64,000 nt of DNA from Pseudomonadota bacterium (GCA_021851325.1 JAJZDZ010000006.1:103092-167091), one strand, 5' to 3'; numbered from the stretch's first letter, positions 47,588 to 57,061 are shown. The notes: generated from the sequence alone by a model not told the origin. Translations and numbers: made by a program.

Positions 47588-48256
47588 ATGAGCCTTACGA
47601 TCCGCACCGTTCCTGATCAGCTTGCAGAGGTGGTGCGCGAGCGCATTCTCGCTGGAGCGCTTCAACCCGGCGATCCCATCCGCCAGGACGCGCTTGCTGC
47701 CGAACTCGGCGTCAGCAAGATCCCGCTGCGCGAAGCCCTTGCACGTCTGGAGCAGGCGGGACTTCTTACGCTCATTCCCAATCGCGGCTTCGTGGTGCGT
47801 CCCATGAGCCGCAGTGAACTTGACGAAATCTACGCCCTACGTCTGAAGCTTGAGCCCGACGCCGTCGCCCTCGGCGCCAAATGCGCGACCGAACCCGAAC
47901 GCGAGCGGGCCATTGCGGCTCTGGCGACATTCAAGCGCGAGGCGGCCGACCGTCGCGGCAGCGGTGGCATCCACAACCGTGCCTTGCATCTGGCGCTCAT
48001 CCGCCCGAGCGGTCAGAACCTGACAAGCAGTATCCTCGAACAGCTCCACGTCATGGCAGACCGCTATGTCTGCAAGCATCTCGAGCCTCTGGGACGGAAC
48101 GCGAGGGCCGATCGCGAGCACGATGAACTGGTCGAAGCCTGGCTCGCCCGGGATACCGTGCGCGTCAAGCAGCTGATGCGCCGGCATATAGAGGGCACGC
48201 TGAAGGACCTCCACGAACAGCTCGCTGCGCCAGCGCCGGCCCAAAACGGCGGATAA
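47588..48256 (+). CDS. hypR: GntR-family regulator with FCD domain
   Basis: A 222-residue transcription regulator. The winged helix at residues 10-75 includes LAAELGVSKIPLREALARLE and LIPNRGFVVRPM. The C-terminal FCD effector domain has metal-type residues in the RLKLEPDAVALG and HRALHLALIRP-like segments (NRALHLALIRPSG), plus a final HDELVEAWLARD. Likely senses a hydroxyproline pathway intermediate and represses the divergent operons through the 45611-45628 site; inferred from location. Confidence 0.86.
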   Translation: MSLTIRTVPDQLAEVVRERILAGALQPGDPIRQDALAAELGVSKIPLREALARLEQAGLLTLIPNRGFVVRPMSRSELDEIYALRLKLEPDAVALGAKCATEPERERAIAALATFKREAADRRGSGGIHNRALHLALIRPSGQNLTSSILEQLHVMADRYVCKHLEPLGRNARADREHDELVEAWLARDTVRVKQLMRRHIEGTLKDLHEQLAAPAPAQNGG

Positions 48257-48273
48257 TATCAAGGGAGAACACT

Positions 48274-49473
48274 ATGACCCATGGAATAGGTGGCTCCAGC
48301 GCCGCTGCAGAGCTTGCCGAGCTTCACCACTGGCCTGATCCGGCGCCACCAATTTCTGGCGCGGAGTATCTGACGCGCATCGAAAAGGCTCGTTCCTTGA
48401 TGGCCGCACTCGGCACCGAAGCCCTGATGATCGGGGCGGGCGCCAGCCTGAATTATTTTGCCGGCGTGCCGTGGGGTGTGAGCGAACGGCTGGTCTGCAT
48501 GCTCCTGCACCGCGATAAGGATCCGGTCCTGGTTGCCCCCACCTTCGAGCTCGGCTCCCTGATGGCAAGCCTTGCCATCGACGCGCACATCCGCACCTGG
48601 GAAGAGGACGAAAGTCCCTACGCGCTTGTCGCGGGCTGGCTGAAGGAGACCTCGGTCCGCCGGCTGGCGCTTGATCCTGCCCTCTCCTTTGAGATTGTCA
48701 GCCGGCTGGCCGAAGTGGCGCCCAGCGTCGATACCCTCAACGCCAGCACCGTCATCAATGGTTGCCGCAGCATAAAGTCCGCAGCGGAACTTGCCCTGAT
48801 GCAGCAGGCCAAGGCGATGACGCTGGAGGTACAGCGCCGCGCCGCCCGCATCCTGCGTCCCGGCATCACGACCACCGAGGTCCGCCGCTTCATTGAAGCG
48901 GCCCATCGGGCCCTGGGCGCCGAGGGCAACAGCTTCTGCAGCGTTCTGTTCGGACGCGCCACCGCCTATCCGCATGGCCTGCCCGGGGAAATGCGCCTCG
49001 CCGAAGATGACGTGGTGCTGATCGATACTGGCTGTCTTGTGCGCGGCTACACCTCTGACATCACCCGCACCTATGTCTTTGGCACACCTTCGGCGCGCCA
49101 CCGCGAAATCTGGCAGATTGAACACGAGGCCCAGGCTGCGGCCTTTGCCGCGGTGCGCCCGGGCGTTGCCTGCGAGGTCATCGACGCAACCGCCCGTGCG
49201 GTCCTCACCAAAGCGGGACTCGGACCGGATTACCGCCTGCCGGGCCTGCCACACCGTACTGGCCATGGCATCGGCCTTGCCATTCACGAAGCGCCGTTTC
49301 TGGTGCGCGGCGATACCACGACGCTCGCCCCCGGCATGTGCTTTTCCAACGAGCCCATGATCGTGGTTCCCGACGCCTTCGGAATTCGCCTCGAGGACCA
49401 TTTTCATGTCACCGAAACCGGTGCGGCGTGGTTCACCGAGCCCTCGGCGTCGATCGACCGTCCCTTTGGCTAA
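48274..49473 (+). CDS. M24-family Xaa-Pro peptidase
   Basis: A 399-residue cytoplasmic creatinase/prolidase-fold peptidase. The N-terminal domain (to about 165) is creatinase-like. The catalytic domain carries dinuclear-metal ligands in VLIDTGCLVRGYTSDITRT (two Asp), LPHRTGHGIGL (His), CFSNEPMIV (Glu) and RLEDHFHV (Glu). Such enzymes cleave X-Pro or X-Hyp bonds. It is the last gene after the GntR, with AGGGAGA before the ATG, so a job in releasing hydroxyproline from peptides fits the operon. It ends three bases from the convergent GH127 gene. Confidence 0.87.
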   Translation: MTHGIGGSSAAAELAELHHWPDPAPPISGAEYLTRIEKARSLMAALGTEALMIGAGASLNYFAGVPWGVSERLVCMLLHRDKDPVLVAPTFELGSLMASLAIDAHIRTWEEDESPYALVAGWLKETSVRRLALDPALSFEIVSRLAEVAPSVDTLNASTVINGCRSIKSAAELALMQQAKAMTLEVQRRAARILRPGITTTEVRRFIEAAHRALGAEGNSFCSVLFGRATAYPHGLPGEMRLAEDDVVLIDTGCLVRGYTSDITRTYVFGTPSARHREIWQIEHEAQAAAFAAVRPGVACEVIDATARAVLTKAGLGPDYRLPGLPHRTGHGIGLAIHEAPFLVRGDTTTLAPGMCFSNEPMIVVPDAFGIRLEDHFHVTETGAAWFTEPSASIDRPFG

Positions 49474-49476
49474 AGC

Positions 49477-51855
49477 TCAGCCCTGTTCGCGTCTGAGCAG
49501 GCGCGCCCCGAAGACCGGACCGGCCCTCATCCTTGCGACGGGTTCGATCCGTACCGTGATCGTAGCGTGCCCCGCCGTCAGCTGCGGCGCGATCGGATAG
49601 TCGCAGGTAAAGAACCTGCCGGGATGATCGGCGGAAAGACTCTGTTCGGCGACCAGCTGGTTGTCGACCAAGATTTTGAAGCGACGATCCCGCTCCTCAC
49701 CCCAATAGGTCAGTTCCAGGCTGAGAGGCCCTGGTGCCGTCTTCAGTGTGAACTGCAGAAAGCCACCGGCACGGGCATCGCGTCCGGTACGCCGGCGGTA
49801 AACCACGGGATAGGAGTTATGCGATGACAGTCCATGGGCCTGCTCCGAAGCCGCATCTCCGAGGACGACCATGTCGCTTGACCGCGCATCAAGCGCCCTT
49901 TGCCGCTTCTCCTCAGCCGCCCTCTCCTCCTCCTCCTTCTGCCAGCCGGCCGCACTGTAGCGCCGAAAGTAGACCGCATTTCGGCGTTCATGCTGGAAGG
50001 CAAAAGCACTGAGTTGCAGGGTCCCGGGGTGATTTATCGCCGCCATCCGGAAACTGCCGTCCGCCTGCTCCCTGACCTGCGCAAGCACATCGGCGCCGAC
50101 AACGGCCGGTGCTTGCCCATGCCACGGCTTCGTCGCGGGTCCAAGGTCGGCTGAGAGTACGAGCGGACCCAAAAGCATCGCCAGCGTATCAGGATCATCT
50201 GCTGTCGGTTCAAGCCGCAAACGTCGCGGCAATTCAAGGCTGACCACGTCCCCGTCCTGCCAGTGCCGCAGCAGGCGGATATAGCCATCCTTGAGGTCCG
50301 TCGCCTGCGCCTTGCCATTGATCCTGACCCTTGGCCCCGTGCACCACGCCGGCACCCGTAGCCACAGCGTCAGTGCCTCCGGCGCCCGGCTCTCCAAGAA
50401 CCGGATCTGCACAGCGTCAGCAAAGGGATAGCCGGTCGTCATCTCAAGGCGTGTCTGCTGCGCCAGCCACGCCAGCGTCGAGGGGATGTAAAGGTTGACG
50501 TAAAGATTGCTGGCGTCGCGCCAATAGATGGATTCGCCATGCTTGGAATGGCTCTCCATTCCGGTGCCCACGCAGCACCAGAAGTCATCAAACGGCGATG
50601 AATAATGACGATGGCTGCCTGACATCAGCGGTGTCATATAGGCAAACATGCCAGTTTGGGGGTTTTGCTGTGCCAGAATGTGATTGAGGTGGGTCCGTTC
50701 GAAATAGTCAAAATACGCAGCCTGCGGCGCGCGCGCATAGAGGTGGCGCGTGAGTTTCAGCATATTGTAGCTGGAGCATGTCTCACAGGTCTGATCGGTG
50801 ATATGCGTCGATATCGTCATCGGCGCCTGGAAGTATTCGCGATCGCCATTGCCGCCGATCACGTAGCTGTAGCGCTCGACCACATCCTGCCAGAAGAACC
50901 GCGAGGCAACGCCATAGCCGGGCTTGCCGCTGACCTCGTAAAGCCTGGCAACGCCCACAAGCTTGGGGATGTTGGTATTGGAGTGCTTGTAGGCCAGATC
51001 ATCATGGCGCTGTGCCAGGGGATCCAGCACCTTGTCGTCATAAATGGTTTCGGCCATATGCAGCCACCGGCCATTACCGGTGCGGGCATACAGCTCAGCA
51101 AAAGATTCGTTGAGCCCGCCATATTCGCAAACCAGAACCTGCTGAACCTGCAGGTGGCTGAGGGGCGCAAATACGCCGGCAAAATATCCGGCGAGCTTTT
51201 GCGCGACCATGAGCCCGCCTTTGGCGTGGCAATAGCGATCCGCATCCAGCAGTCCGGCAAACAGCTTGTGAATGGTGTAGAGTGGTGACCAGGCACCGTT
51301 CAGGGAGAACGGCGTCGCATCGATCTGCCCTATCCGGACTTCCTCGAATACCACCTTGCCGGGATCGATCCGTCCATCCTTCTTGCGCCACAATCCTCCG
51401 ACATAGCCGTCGCGGTACTGTGCCTGGCAGAGTGCCAGCTCTCCGATGATGTAATCGACCCGCCGGCGACACTCCACATCACCGGTCTGCGCAAACATAT
51501 GTGAGCAGGCGCTGAGATAATGACCAAGCGTGTGCCCGGCAATGCTCTCGCTCTCCCAGCCGCCATAGACCGCGCCTTTGGCTGGAAGACCCGCCTGGGT
51601 ACGGAAATTATGCAAGAGCCGGTCGGGCTCAAGACGATGCAGATATGAAAGATTCGCCTGCATGGCGTTGAAATAGGGCGAGGGCAGCAGGCGCACGGCC
51701 TCAAGCGGAAAACTTTCCAGCTGTAGTGACGGGCGGCCCCACGACGGCGTTCCCGCCCGGACACGCTGACCGAGACCTGCCACGCCCAAAGCGGCTGGCG
51801 CTGTACCAAGAAGGAGCGCTCGCCGTGACACCGGACCAACAGCTGAAACCGCCAT
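49477..51855 (-). CDS. GH127 beta-L-arabinofuranosidase, Tat-exported
   Basis: A 792-residue glycoside hydrolase. The N-terminus is a twin-arginine signal (SRRALLLGTAPAALGVAGL). The (alpha/alpha)6 catalytic region keeps the GH127 zinc site: E358 and C360 in DQTCETCSSYNM and C427-C428 in FWCCVGTGMES, with the second Cys pair holding the nucleophile. E340 in GGNGDREYF is the likely acid/base. Beta-sandwich domains follow from about residue 460, including a C-terminal extension after 680. Characterised members remove beta-L-arabinofuranose from hydroxyproline-linked arabinosides of extensin. Convergent with the hydroxyproline operon. Confidence 0.85.
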   Translation of the reverse strand: MAVSAVGPVSRRALLLGTAPAALGVAGLGQRVRAGTPSWGRPSLQLESFPLEAVRLLPSPYFNAMQANLSYLHRLEPDRLLHNFRTQAGLPAKGAVYGGWESESIAGHTLGHYLSACSHMFAQTGDVECRRRVDYIIGELALCQAQYRDGYVGGLWRKKDGRIDPGKVVFEEVRIGQIDATPFSLNGAWSPLYTIHKLFAGLLDADRYCHAKGGLMVAQKLAGYFAGVFAPLSHLQVQQVLVCEYGGLNESFAELYARTGNGRWLHMAETIYDDKVLDPLAQRHDDLAYKHSNTNIPKLVGVARLYEVSGKPGYGVASRFFWQDVVERYSYVIGGNGDREYFQAPMTISTHITDQTCETCSSYNMLKLTRHLYARAPQAAYFDYFERTHLNHILAQQNPQTGMFAYMTPLMSGSHRHYSSPFDDFWCCVGTGMESHSKHGESIYWRDASNLYVNLYIPSTLAWLAQQTRLEMTTGYPFADAVQIRFLESRAPEALTLWLRVPAWCTGPRVRINGKAQATDLKDGYIRLLRHWQDGDVVSLELPRRLRLEPTADDPDTLAMLLGPLVLSADLGPATKPWHGQAPAVVGADVLAQVREQADGSFRMAAINHPGTLQLSAFAFQHERRNAVYFRRYSAAGWQKEEEERAAEEKRQRALDARSSDMVVLGDAASEQAHGLSSHNSYPVVYRRRTGRDARAGGFLQFTLKTAPGPLSLELTYWGEERDRRFKILVDNQLVAEQSLSADHPGRFFTCDYPIAPQLTAGHATITVRIEPVARMRAGPVFGARLLRREQG

Positions 51856-52188
51856 CGCCCACCTCCCCCATCATCTGTGATGAGGGGACCAGCCCGAGCC
51901 CCAGAGGTCAACCACAGTCACAACTTTGTGCACGCATGTCACATCCGCGCCGGCGCCCCATCCGGCAAGGACACCATCTGCATGACCCCAGGAGAAAAGC
52001 AGGTCCGGGCCCTGTGCTTCTCGTACCGCTCAAAGCGAGCTCCCGCTGACAAACGCCAGGACATGCCGTCTGCCCCTGTCCGTCTGTTGGCTGCAGGCGC
52101 GAGCAGCTTACACCTCAAACTCAGGCAGTCCCAATACCGTGCCGGGATGCTACCAGCTTTCACATAGGCAACGAGATTGCGCAGACCT
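51856..52188. other. 333-base gap between GH127 and the ABC permease
   Basis: No coding stretch is supported. It is the 5' region of the GH127 gene and the 3' region of the exporter operon. At 51867-51887 there is a stem (TCATC/GATGA with flanking CCC/GGG and one mismatch, TGT loop) that ends just before the GGAGG ribosome binding site of GH127 and could mask it. No clear terminator for the exporter operon was found. Confidence 0.45.
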
Positions 52189-53316
52189 CTAGGCGACGCG
52201 ATGACGAAACATCCACGTGGCTATACTCAGCGTCACCATCGCAATGACAGCCATGGGCCAGAGATAGGGCAGCAGTTCCGAAACACCGACACCTTCGAGG
52301 TAAACCCTTTGGGCGATCTGGATGGCATAGCGCAGAGGGTTGGCATAAGTAACAAGTTGCAAGGATTGGGGCATGTTGCTGATGGGCGTCGACAGACCTG
52401 AAAGCAGAGTCGCGGGCATGATGACAACCATACCGTACAGCATCGCCTGCTGCATGGTCATGGCGATCGACGAAAGAAATATGCCAAGTCCAACGGCGGC
52501 AAGCACGAAAAGAATGAGCCCCATGTAAAGAATGGCGAATGATCCCGCAAAAGGGATGCGAAACCAAAGCTGCGCCACCAGGAGAATGTTGGTGGCCTGG
52601 AAAATGCCAACAAGCATCGCGGGAATGGCCTTGCCGATCATGATCTCGACCGGACGAATGGGAGTGACCAGGAGTTGGTCGAAAGTGCCCTGCTCCCGCT
52701 CCCGCGCCACGGACATGGCAGCGAGCATCATGGTCTGGATCAGCGTAATGGTTCCGATCAGTCCCGGTATCATGCTCCATCGGGTTTGCAGGTTGGGATT
52801 GAACCATGCCCGGGTCACCACCAGGGGCTGACTTGCGGGAAGTCCATGATCCTGCCGCCATTGGGCATTGAACCCGTTGATGATTGCCGCGGCATAGGAT
52901 GTGGCAACTTCTGCCGTATTGGAATCGCGCCCGTCAGCGATGATTTGCACGCTGGCGGTCTGTCCCATGGCCAGTTGCCGTGCAAATCCGTCCTGGATGT
53001 CGAGCGCCAGTAGCACCTGCCGGCTGTTGATCATGGCTGCAAGCTTACGCGGATCACTTAGCGTCGCTACCTGGGTGAAGACAGGCGAGCCATCAAAATG
53101 CGCGATGAGCTGGTGCGATGCAAAACTGCGATCCTGGTCTATGACCGCGAAGGGAACATGATTGAGATCGTAGCTTGCGGCGTATCCAAATATAAGGCAC
53201 TGCAGGATAGGTGGCACAATCACGCTGGCACGGCTTTTGGGATCCTTGAGGATTGCAAGCAGCTCCTTGCGTATCAGGGATAGGACCCGCAGCAGGCTGC
53301 CAACTATCTCAGTCAT
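52189..53316 (-). CDS. ABC-2 type permease (YhhJ-like)
   Basis: A 375-residue inner-membrane permease. One transmembrane helix near the N-terminus (SVIVPPILQCLIFGYAASY) is followed by a periplasmic domain (about 50-170), then five helices in the C-terminal half with SVAREREQGTFDQLLVTPI, the ABC-2 hallmark. Start MTEIVGSLL overlaps the previous gene's stop. Second permease of the HlyD-ABC-permease operon, resembling the E. coli YhiI-RbbA-YhhJ set. Cargo unknown. Confidence 0.88.
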   Translation of the reverse strand: MTEIVGSLLRVLSLIRKELLAILKDPKSRASVIVPPILQCLIFGYAASYDLNHVPFAVIDQDRSFASHQLIAHFDGSPVFTQVATLSDPRKLAAMINSRQVLLALDIQDGFARQLAMGQTASVQIIADGRDSNTAEVATSYAAAIINGFNAQWRQDHGLPASQPLVVTRAWFNPNLQTRWSMIPGLIGTITLIQTMMLAAMSVAREREQGTFDQLLVTPIRPVEIMIGKAIPAMLVGIFQATNILLVAQLWFRIPFAGSFAILYMGLILFVLAAVGLGIFLSSIAMTMQQAMLYGMVVIMPATLLSGLSTPISNMPQSLQLVTYANPLRYAIQIAQRVYLEGVGVSELLPYLWPMAVIAMVTLSIATWMFRHRVA

Positions 53317-54440
53317 GCGAGAGACTTTCGTGTGATGACCCACGATAGCGCCGCGAGGCCGATCACCATGGCGGCCAGTACCGCCAGGTCGGGAACGACA
53401 ACACTCCAGATGTTGCCAGCAAGGAACAGGGTCTGCAGCAGGGCAACGAAGTAGCGCGCCGGGAGCAGATAGGTCAGAAGCTGCACGGCTTTGGGCATAC
53501 TGCGAATGTCAAAGAGAAAGCCTGACAACATCATTGCCGGAAGAAATGTAATCACCAGCGTAAGCTGACTGGCCACAAACTGGCTGCGCACGGCCGAGGA
53601 GATCAGAAGGCCGATACCCAACGCGATCAGCAGGTACAGGATGGAGCTGACGCCAAGCAGCAAAAGTGATCCGCGAAACGGCACCTGAAACATCACCCGT
53701 GCGGCCAATACGCACAGACCGAGGCCAACCAGGCCCATGGCAAAGTAAGGCACCGTCTTGCCCAGAAGGATCTCTGCGACCCGCACCGGCGTAACGAAAA
53801 GTGCTTCGAGGGTACCTCGTTCCCATTCCCGCGCTACCACCATAGTGGTCAGAAAGGCGCCGATCAGCGTCATGACCAGAACAATGAGACCGGGCACCAG
53901 AAAGTAATGGCTGTCATTGGCGGCATTGAACCAAAGCCGGTCCTGGATGATCACCGGACCAATTTCAGCCGGATAACCTTCAGCCTGGCGCTGCGCCGCC
54001 CAGGCGCCCAGTACGGCCCCTGCATAGGCTTCAATGATGCGGGCCCGGTTGGCATCAACGCCATGAACGATGAGCTGTACCTTACCGAGGCCAAACGCAT
54101 TCTGACGGGGATAGTTGTCGCGGACCCGCACGATCCCATCCACTGCACGGCGCGCCATGAGCTGTTCGGCAGCCTGCATGTCGGTTACCGCCACGGGTTC
54201 GAAATATGGCGACAGGCGGAAGCCGGAAATGAGGCTGGTCACCAGCGGACTTGGCGCTTCGAGATCAAGGGCCACCGGTACTCTACGGACATCAAGTGAC
54301 AACCCATAGCCAAACAGAAGTATCAGCATGGTGGGCAGAACGATGCCAATGATGATGCTGCTGGGATCACGCCTGATCTGCAGACTTTCCTTGCGGATGA
54401 GCGCCCGGGTACGGCGAATGGAGGCGCTGAGCCCGATCAT
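53313..54440 (-). CDS. ABC-2 type permease
   Basis: A 375-residue permease paralogous to its downstream neighbour: N-terminal helix (IIIGIVLPTMLILLFGYGLSL), periplasmic domain, then five helices with MVVAREWERGTLEALFVTPV. In RbbA-type systems one permease domain is fused to the ATPases. Here it is separate, so the transporter is split into four proteins. Overlaps the ATPase gene upstream and the second permease downstream by four bases each. Confidence 0.88.
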   Translation of the reverse strand: MIGLSASIRRTRALIRKESLQIRRDPSSIIIGIVLPTMLILLFGYGLSLDVRRVPVALDLEAPSPLVTSLISGFRLSPYFEPVAVTDMQAAEQLMARRAVDGIVRVRDNYPRQNAFGLGKVQLIVHGVDANRARIIEAYAGAVLGAWAAQRQAEGYPAEIGPVIIQDRLWFNAANDSHYFLVPGLIVLVMTLIGAFLTTMVVAREWERGTLEALFVTPVRVAEILLGKTVPYFAMGLVGLGLCVLAARVMFQVPFRGSLLLLGVSSILYLLIALGIGLLISSAVRSQFVASQLTLVITFLPAMMLSGFLFDIRSMPKAVQLLTYLLPARYFVALLQTLFLAGNIWSVVVPDLAVLAAMVIGLAALSWVITRKSLA

Positions 54441-56134
54441 GGACCTTGCGCTTTCGCACGTGCGTGCTCGACGATGGCAATGAAAGCGTCCTCCATGGTG
54501 CTGCCCTCCTTCTGGATATTGGCATCACGGATCTGCGCTGGCGTGCCTTCGGCCAGAAGCCTTCCGGCGTCGAGGATCGCCAGGCGATCACAATACTCAG
54601 CCTCCTCCATGAAATGCGTGGTGATGACCGTGGTCACACCACCCTGGGCGAGCACCGTGATGCGCCGCCAGAAATCACGCCGCGCCAGGGGGTCAGCGCC
54701 GCTGGTAGGCTCATCCAGAAACAGAAGTGGCGGCTCGTGCAGAAGCGCCACGGCCATGGCCAGCCTCTGCTTGAGGCCACCGGGCAGCATTCCGCTTTGC
54801 TGCGTTCGCACGGGCGCCAGCTCGAACTCCTCAAGCGCCCACTGGATGCGATCGCGGCGAAGGTGGGCTTTCAGACCGTAAATGCCCGCAAAGAATGCCA
54901 GGTTTTCGAGAACGGAAAGTTGCGGATAAAGCGAAAAGCGCTGCGCCATATAACCGATATTTCTTCGCGCTGAGGCGGGCGTCCGACGCAGATCTTCGCC
55001 GGCAACCAGCAGGGTCCCAGAGGTTGCAGGCAGCAAACCACAGAGCATGCGAAAGGTTGTGCTCTTGCCTGCGCCGTTAGGACCAAGAAGACCATAGACC
55101 TCACCCCGTTTTACCGAAAAACTGAGGTGATCAACGGCAACAAAGTCACCGAAGCGCCGGACCAGGTCGCGTACCTCGACCGATACCTCGTCTCTGCGGG
55201 TTACGGGTGGCGACGGGGTTCGCGAAACCCTGGCACGCGGCGCCCCTGCCAGGAGCGTCATGAAGCCATCTTCGAAGGACGGAGCCAGGGCGCTGGGCTG
55301 GGACGTGCGACAGATCGTGCGCACCCGACCACCTTGCGGAACGGCGTCGATGACATCATCGGTGTCGAGCAGCCGTGCCTGCAGATCACGTGCGGTTTCA
55401 TCCCGCATGGGTTCATGCAGAACGACAAGATTTCGAGCGCGGTCGGCGATGTTCCGGGGTGGGCTCTGTGCCAGCACCTTGCCGTCACGCAGGACGATCG
55501 CCTGCTGGCAGCGCTCCGCCTCATCGAGATAGGAGGTAGCTATGAGCGCCGAGGTTCCCTCCGTTGAGAGCTTTGTGATGATCTGCCACAGTTCATGGCG
55601 CGACAGGGGATCAACCCCTGCCGTTGGCTCGTCCAGCAGGAGAAGCTGCGGCGACTGAATGAGCGCGCAGGCTAATCCGAGCTTCTGTTTCATCCCTCCG
55701 GAGAGTTGGCCGGCAAGTCGTCCCAGAAATGGTGCAAGCGCGGTCATTTCCAGAAGCGAAGGATAGCGCTGTCCACGCGCGGCAGCCGTCACGCCATGAA
55801 GGTCTGCATAAAGATCAAGGTTTTCCTTTACCGTGAGATCCTCATAAAGGCCAAAGCGCTGGGGCATGTAGGCAACCGCGTCCTGGACCCTCTGCGGATC
55901 ATGAGCAACATCGATGCCAAGCACGAATAGCTCGCCCTCATCTGGAGGCAGTAATCCGGCCAGGAGACGAAGCAACGTCGTCTTGCCGGCCCCATCCGGA
56001 CCAACGAGGGCGGCGAGGACGCCCTGTGGTATGCTCAAGGAAATCTGATCCAGAGCCAAAACTGGCGGAGCGTGTCGCTGACGCAGGCGTTTGGTCACAG
56101 CGTTCGCACGTATGACCGCCGGCGCCGTCGTCAT
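54437..56134 (-). CDS. Double ABC ATPase of the exporter
   Basis: A 565-residue protein with two ABC modules. The first (1-230) has VGPDGAGKTTLLRLL, signature LSGGMKQKLGLACALI and LLLLDEPTAGVDPLSR. The second (about 310-545) has LGPNGAGKSTTFRML, LPGGLKQRLAMAVALL and LLFLDEPTSGADPLAR. The second signature has Pro instead of Ser. It corresponds to the ATPase part of RbbA/YhiH without the fused membrane domain, and works with the two permeases. Start overlaps the HlyD stop by four bases. Confidence 0.92.
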   Translation of the reverse strand: MTTAPAVIRANAVTKRLRQRHAPPVLALDQISLSIPQGVLAALVGPDGAGKTTLLRLLAGLLPPDEGELFVLGIDVAHDPQRVQDAVAYMPQRFGLYEDLTVKENLDLYADLHGVTAAARGQRYPSLLEMTALAPFLGRLAGQLSGGMKQKLGLACALIQSPQLLLLDEPTAGVDPLSRHELWQIITKLSTEGTSALIATSYLDEAERCQQAIVLRDGKVLAQSPPRNIADRARNLVVLHEPMRDETARDLQARLLDTDDVIDAVPQGGRVRTICRTSQPSALAPSFEDGFMTLLAGAPRARVSRTPSPPVTRRDEVSVEVRDLVRRFGDFVAVDHLSFSVKRGEVYGLLGPNGAGKSTTFRMLCGLLPATSGTLLVAGEDLRRTPASARRNIGYMAQRFSLYPQLSVLENLAFFAGIYGLKAHLRRDRIQWALEEFELAPVRTQQSGMLPGGLKQRLAMAVALLHEPPLLFLDEPTSGADPLARRDFWRRITVLAQGGVTTVITTHFMEEAEYCDRLAILDAGRLLAEGTPAQIRDANIQKEGSTMEDAFIAIVEHARAKAQGP

Positions 56135-56979
56135 TGCCGTGTCCGCGCCAGTGGCACGATGACCGTGGCCGGCATGCCCAGACGCAGATCATCGTGCGGA
56201 TCTCTTACAAAGACGCGAACCTCGTAAACGAGGCTTGTGCGTAATTGTGCAGTCTCGACCGATTTAGGCGTGAACTCGGCTTCCGGCGAAATGAACCCCA
56301 CCCAACCGGAAAATCGCTGTCCAGGCAGCCCGTCCACTTCGACCCACGCCTTCTGCCCGGGATGGATCAGCGGCAGATCGGTCTCATCGGCATAGACCCG
56401 TACCCATTTGGGATTGGTGATCGCGAGTGACAGAACCGGAGTTTGTGGCGAGGCCATATCCCCAGGCTCCAGCAAACGGGTACGCACGGTTGCGGCGGTT
56501 GGCGCGACGAGTACGGCGTCGGCAAGCTGAGCTTTGAGCAGCGTCAGTTGGGCCCGATCGGCATCCACTTTCGCGGTGGCGACGGCTTCCGCGGCTCTGG
56601 CGTTATCGAGATCCTGGGCACTGATCGCATTGCCTTGAGAGGCTTTCCATAGGCTCAATGCCCGACGCCATTGGAGCGCGACGTTTGCAGCGTTGGCCTT
56701 ATCCAGCTCCAGGGTTGCTGCGGCAACCTGAACTTGCGGAACGAGCCGGCTCGTATCCAGTCTGGCAAGAACCTCGCCCGGATGGACATGGTCACCTTCC
56801 TGAACAGTGATCGACTGGATGCGCTGGCTATTGTTAAAGGCAAGATCGACCTCGCGCAAATCGACATTGCCATAGAGCGTCAAGGCATCACGCTGGGGCG
56901 GTTGGAGGAGATGCTGCCAACCAAACCAGCCAGCCACGGCCAGCGCCGCGAGGAAAAGAAGAATGAGTGGGCGTTTCAT
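56131..56979 (-). CDS. HlyD-family membrane fusion protein (YhiI-like)
   Basis: A 282-residue adaptor with an N-terminal signal anchor (RPLILLFLAALAVAGWFGW). A lipoyl-type half (VEEGDHVHPGEVLARLD-like, VQEGDHVHPGEVLARLD), a coiled hairpin (about 85-165) and the second lipoyl half (DAVLVAPTAATVRTRLLEPGD) are visible, followed by a beta-barrel domain. It links the inner-membrane transporter to the outer membrane. It is the first gene of the exporter operon; two FNR-like boxes lie upstream. Confidence 0.9.
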   Translation of the reverse strand: MKRPLILLFLAALAVAGWFGWQHLLQPPQRDALTLYGNVDLREVDLAFNNSQRIQSITVQEGDHVHPGEVLARLDTSRLVPQVQVAAATLELDKANAANVALQWRRALSLWKASQGNAISAQDLDNARAAEAVATAKVDADRAQLTLLKAQLADAVLVAPTAATVRTRLLEPGDMASPQTPVLSLAITNPKWVRVYADETDLPLIHPGQKAWVEVDGLPGQRFSGWVGFISPEAEFTPKSVETAQLRTSLVYEVRVFVRDPHDDLRLGMPATVIVPLARTRQ

Positions 56980-57032
56980 GTCTGACTGCCGGCCGCTCCC
57001 ATGGCAGAATAGTCGCGCCGTCCCTCCCGCAA

Positions 57033-57046
57033 TTGACCTGAATCAG
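57033..57046. promoter_or_regulatory. FNR/FixK-like box, proximal
   Basis: TTGACCTGAATCAG fits TTGA-N6-TCAA with one mismatch at the last base. Its centre lies about 60 bases upstream of the HlyD start codon, an activating position for FNR-type regulators depending on the transcription start. Confidence 0.4.
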
Positions 57047-57061
57047 GCACAGTTCAAAAGC

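Noticed and set aside
46280..47665. A 461-codon minus-strand frame across the epimerase gene
   Set aside because: Covers the epimerase and deaminase genes, which show catalytic residues; the antisense frame has none.
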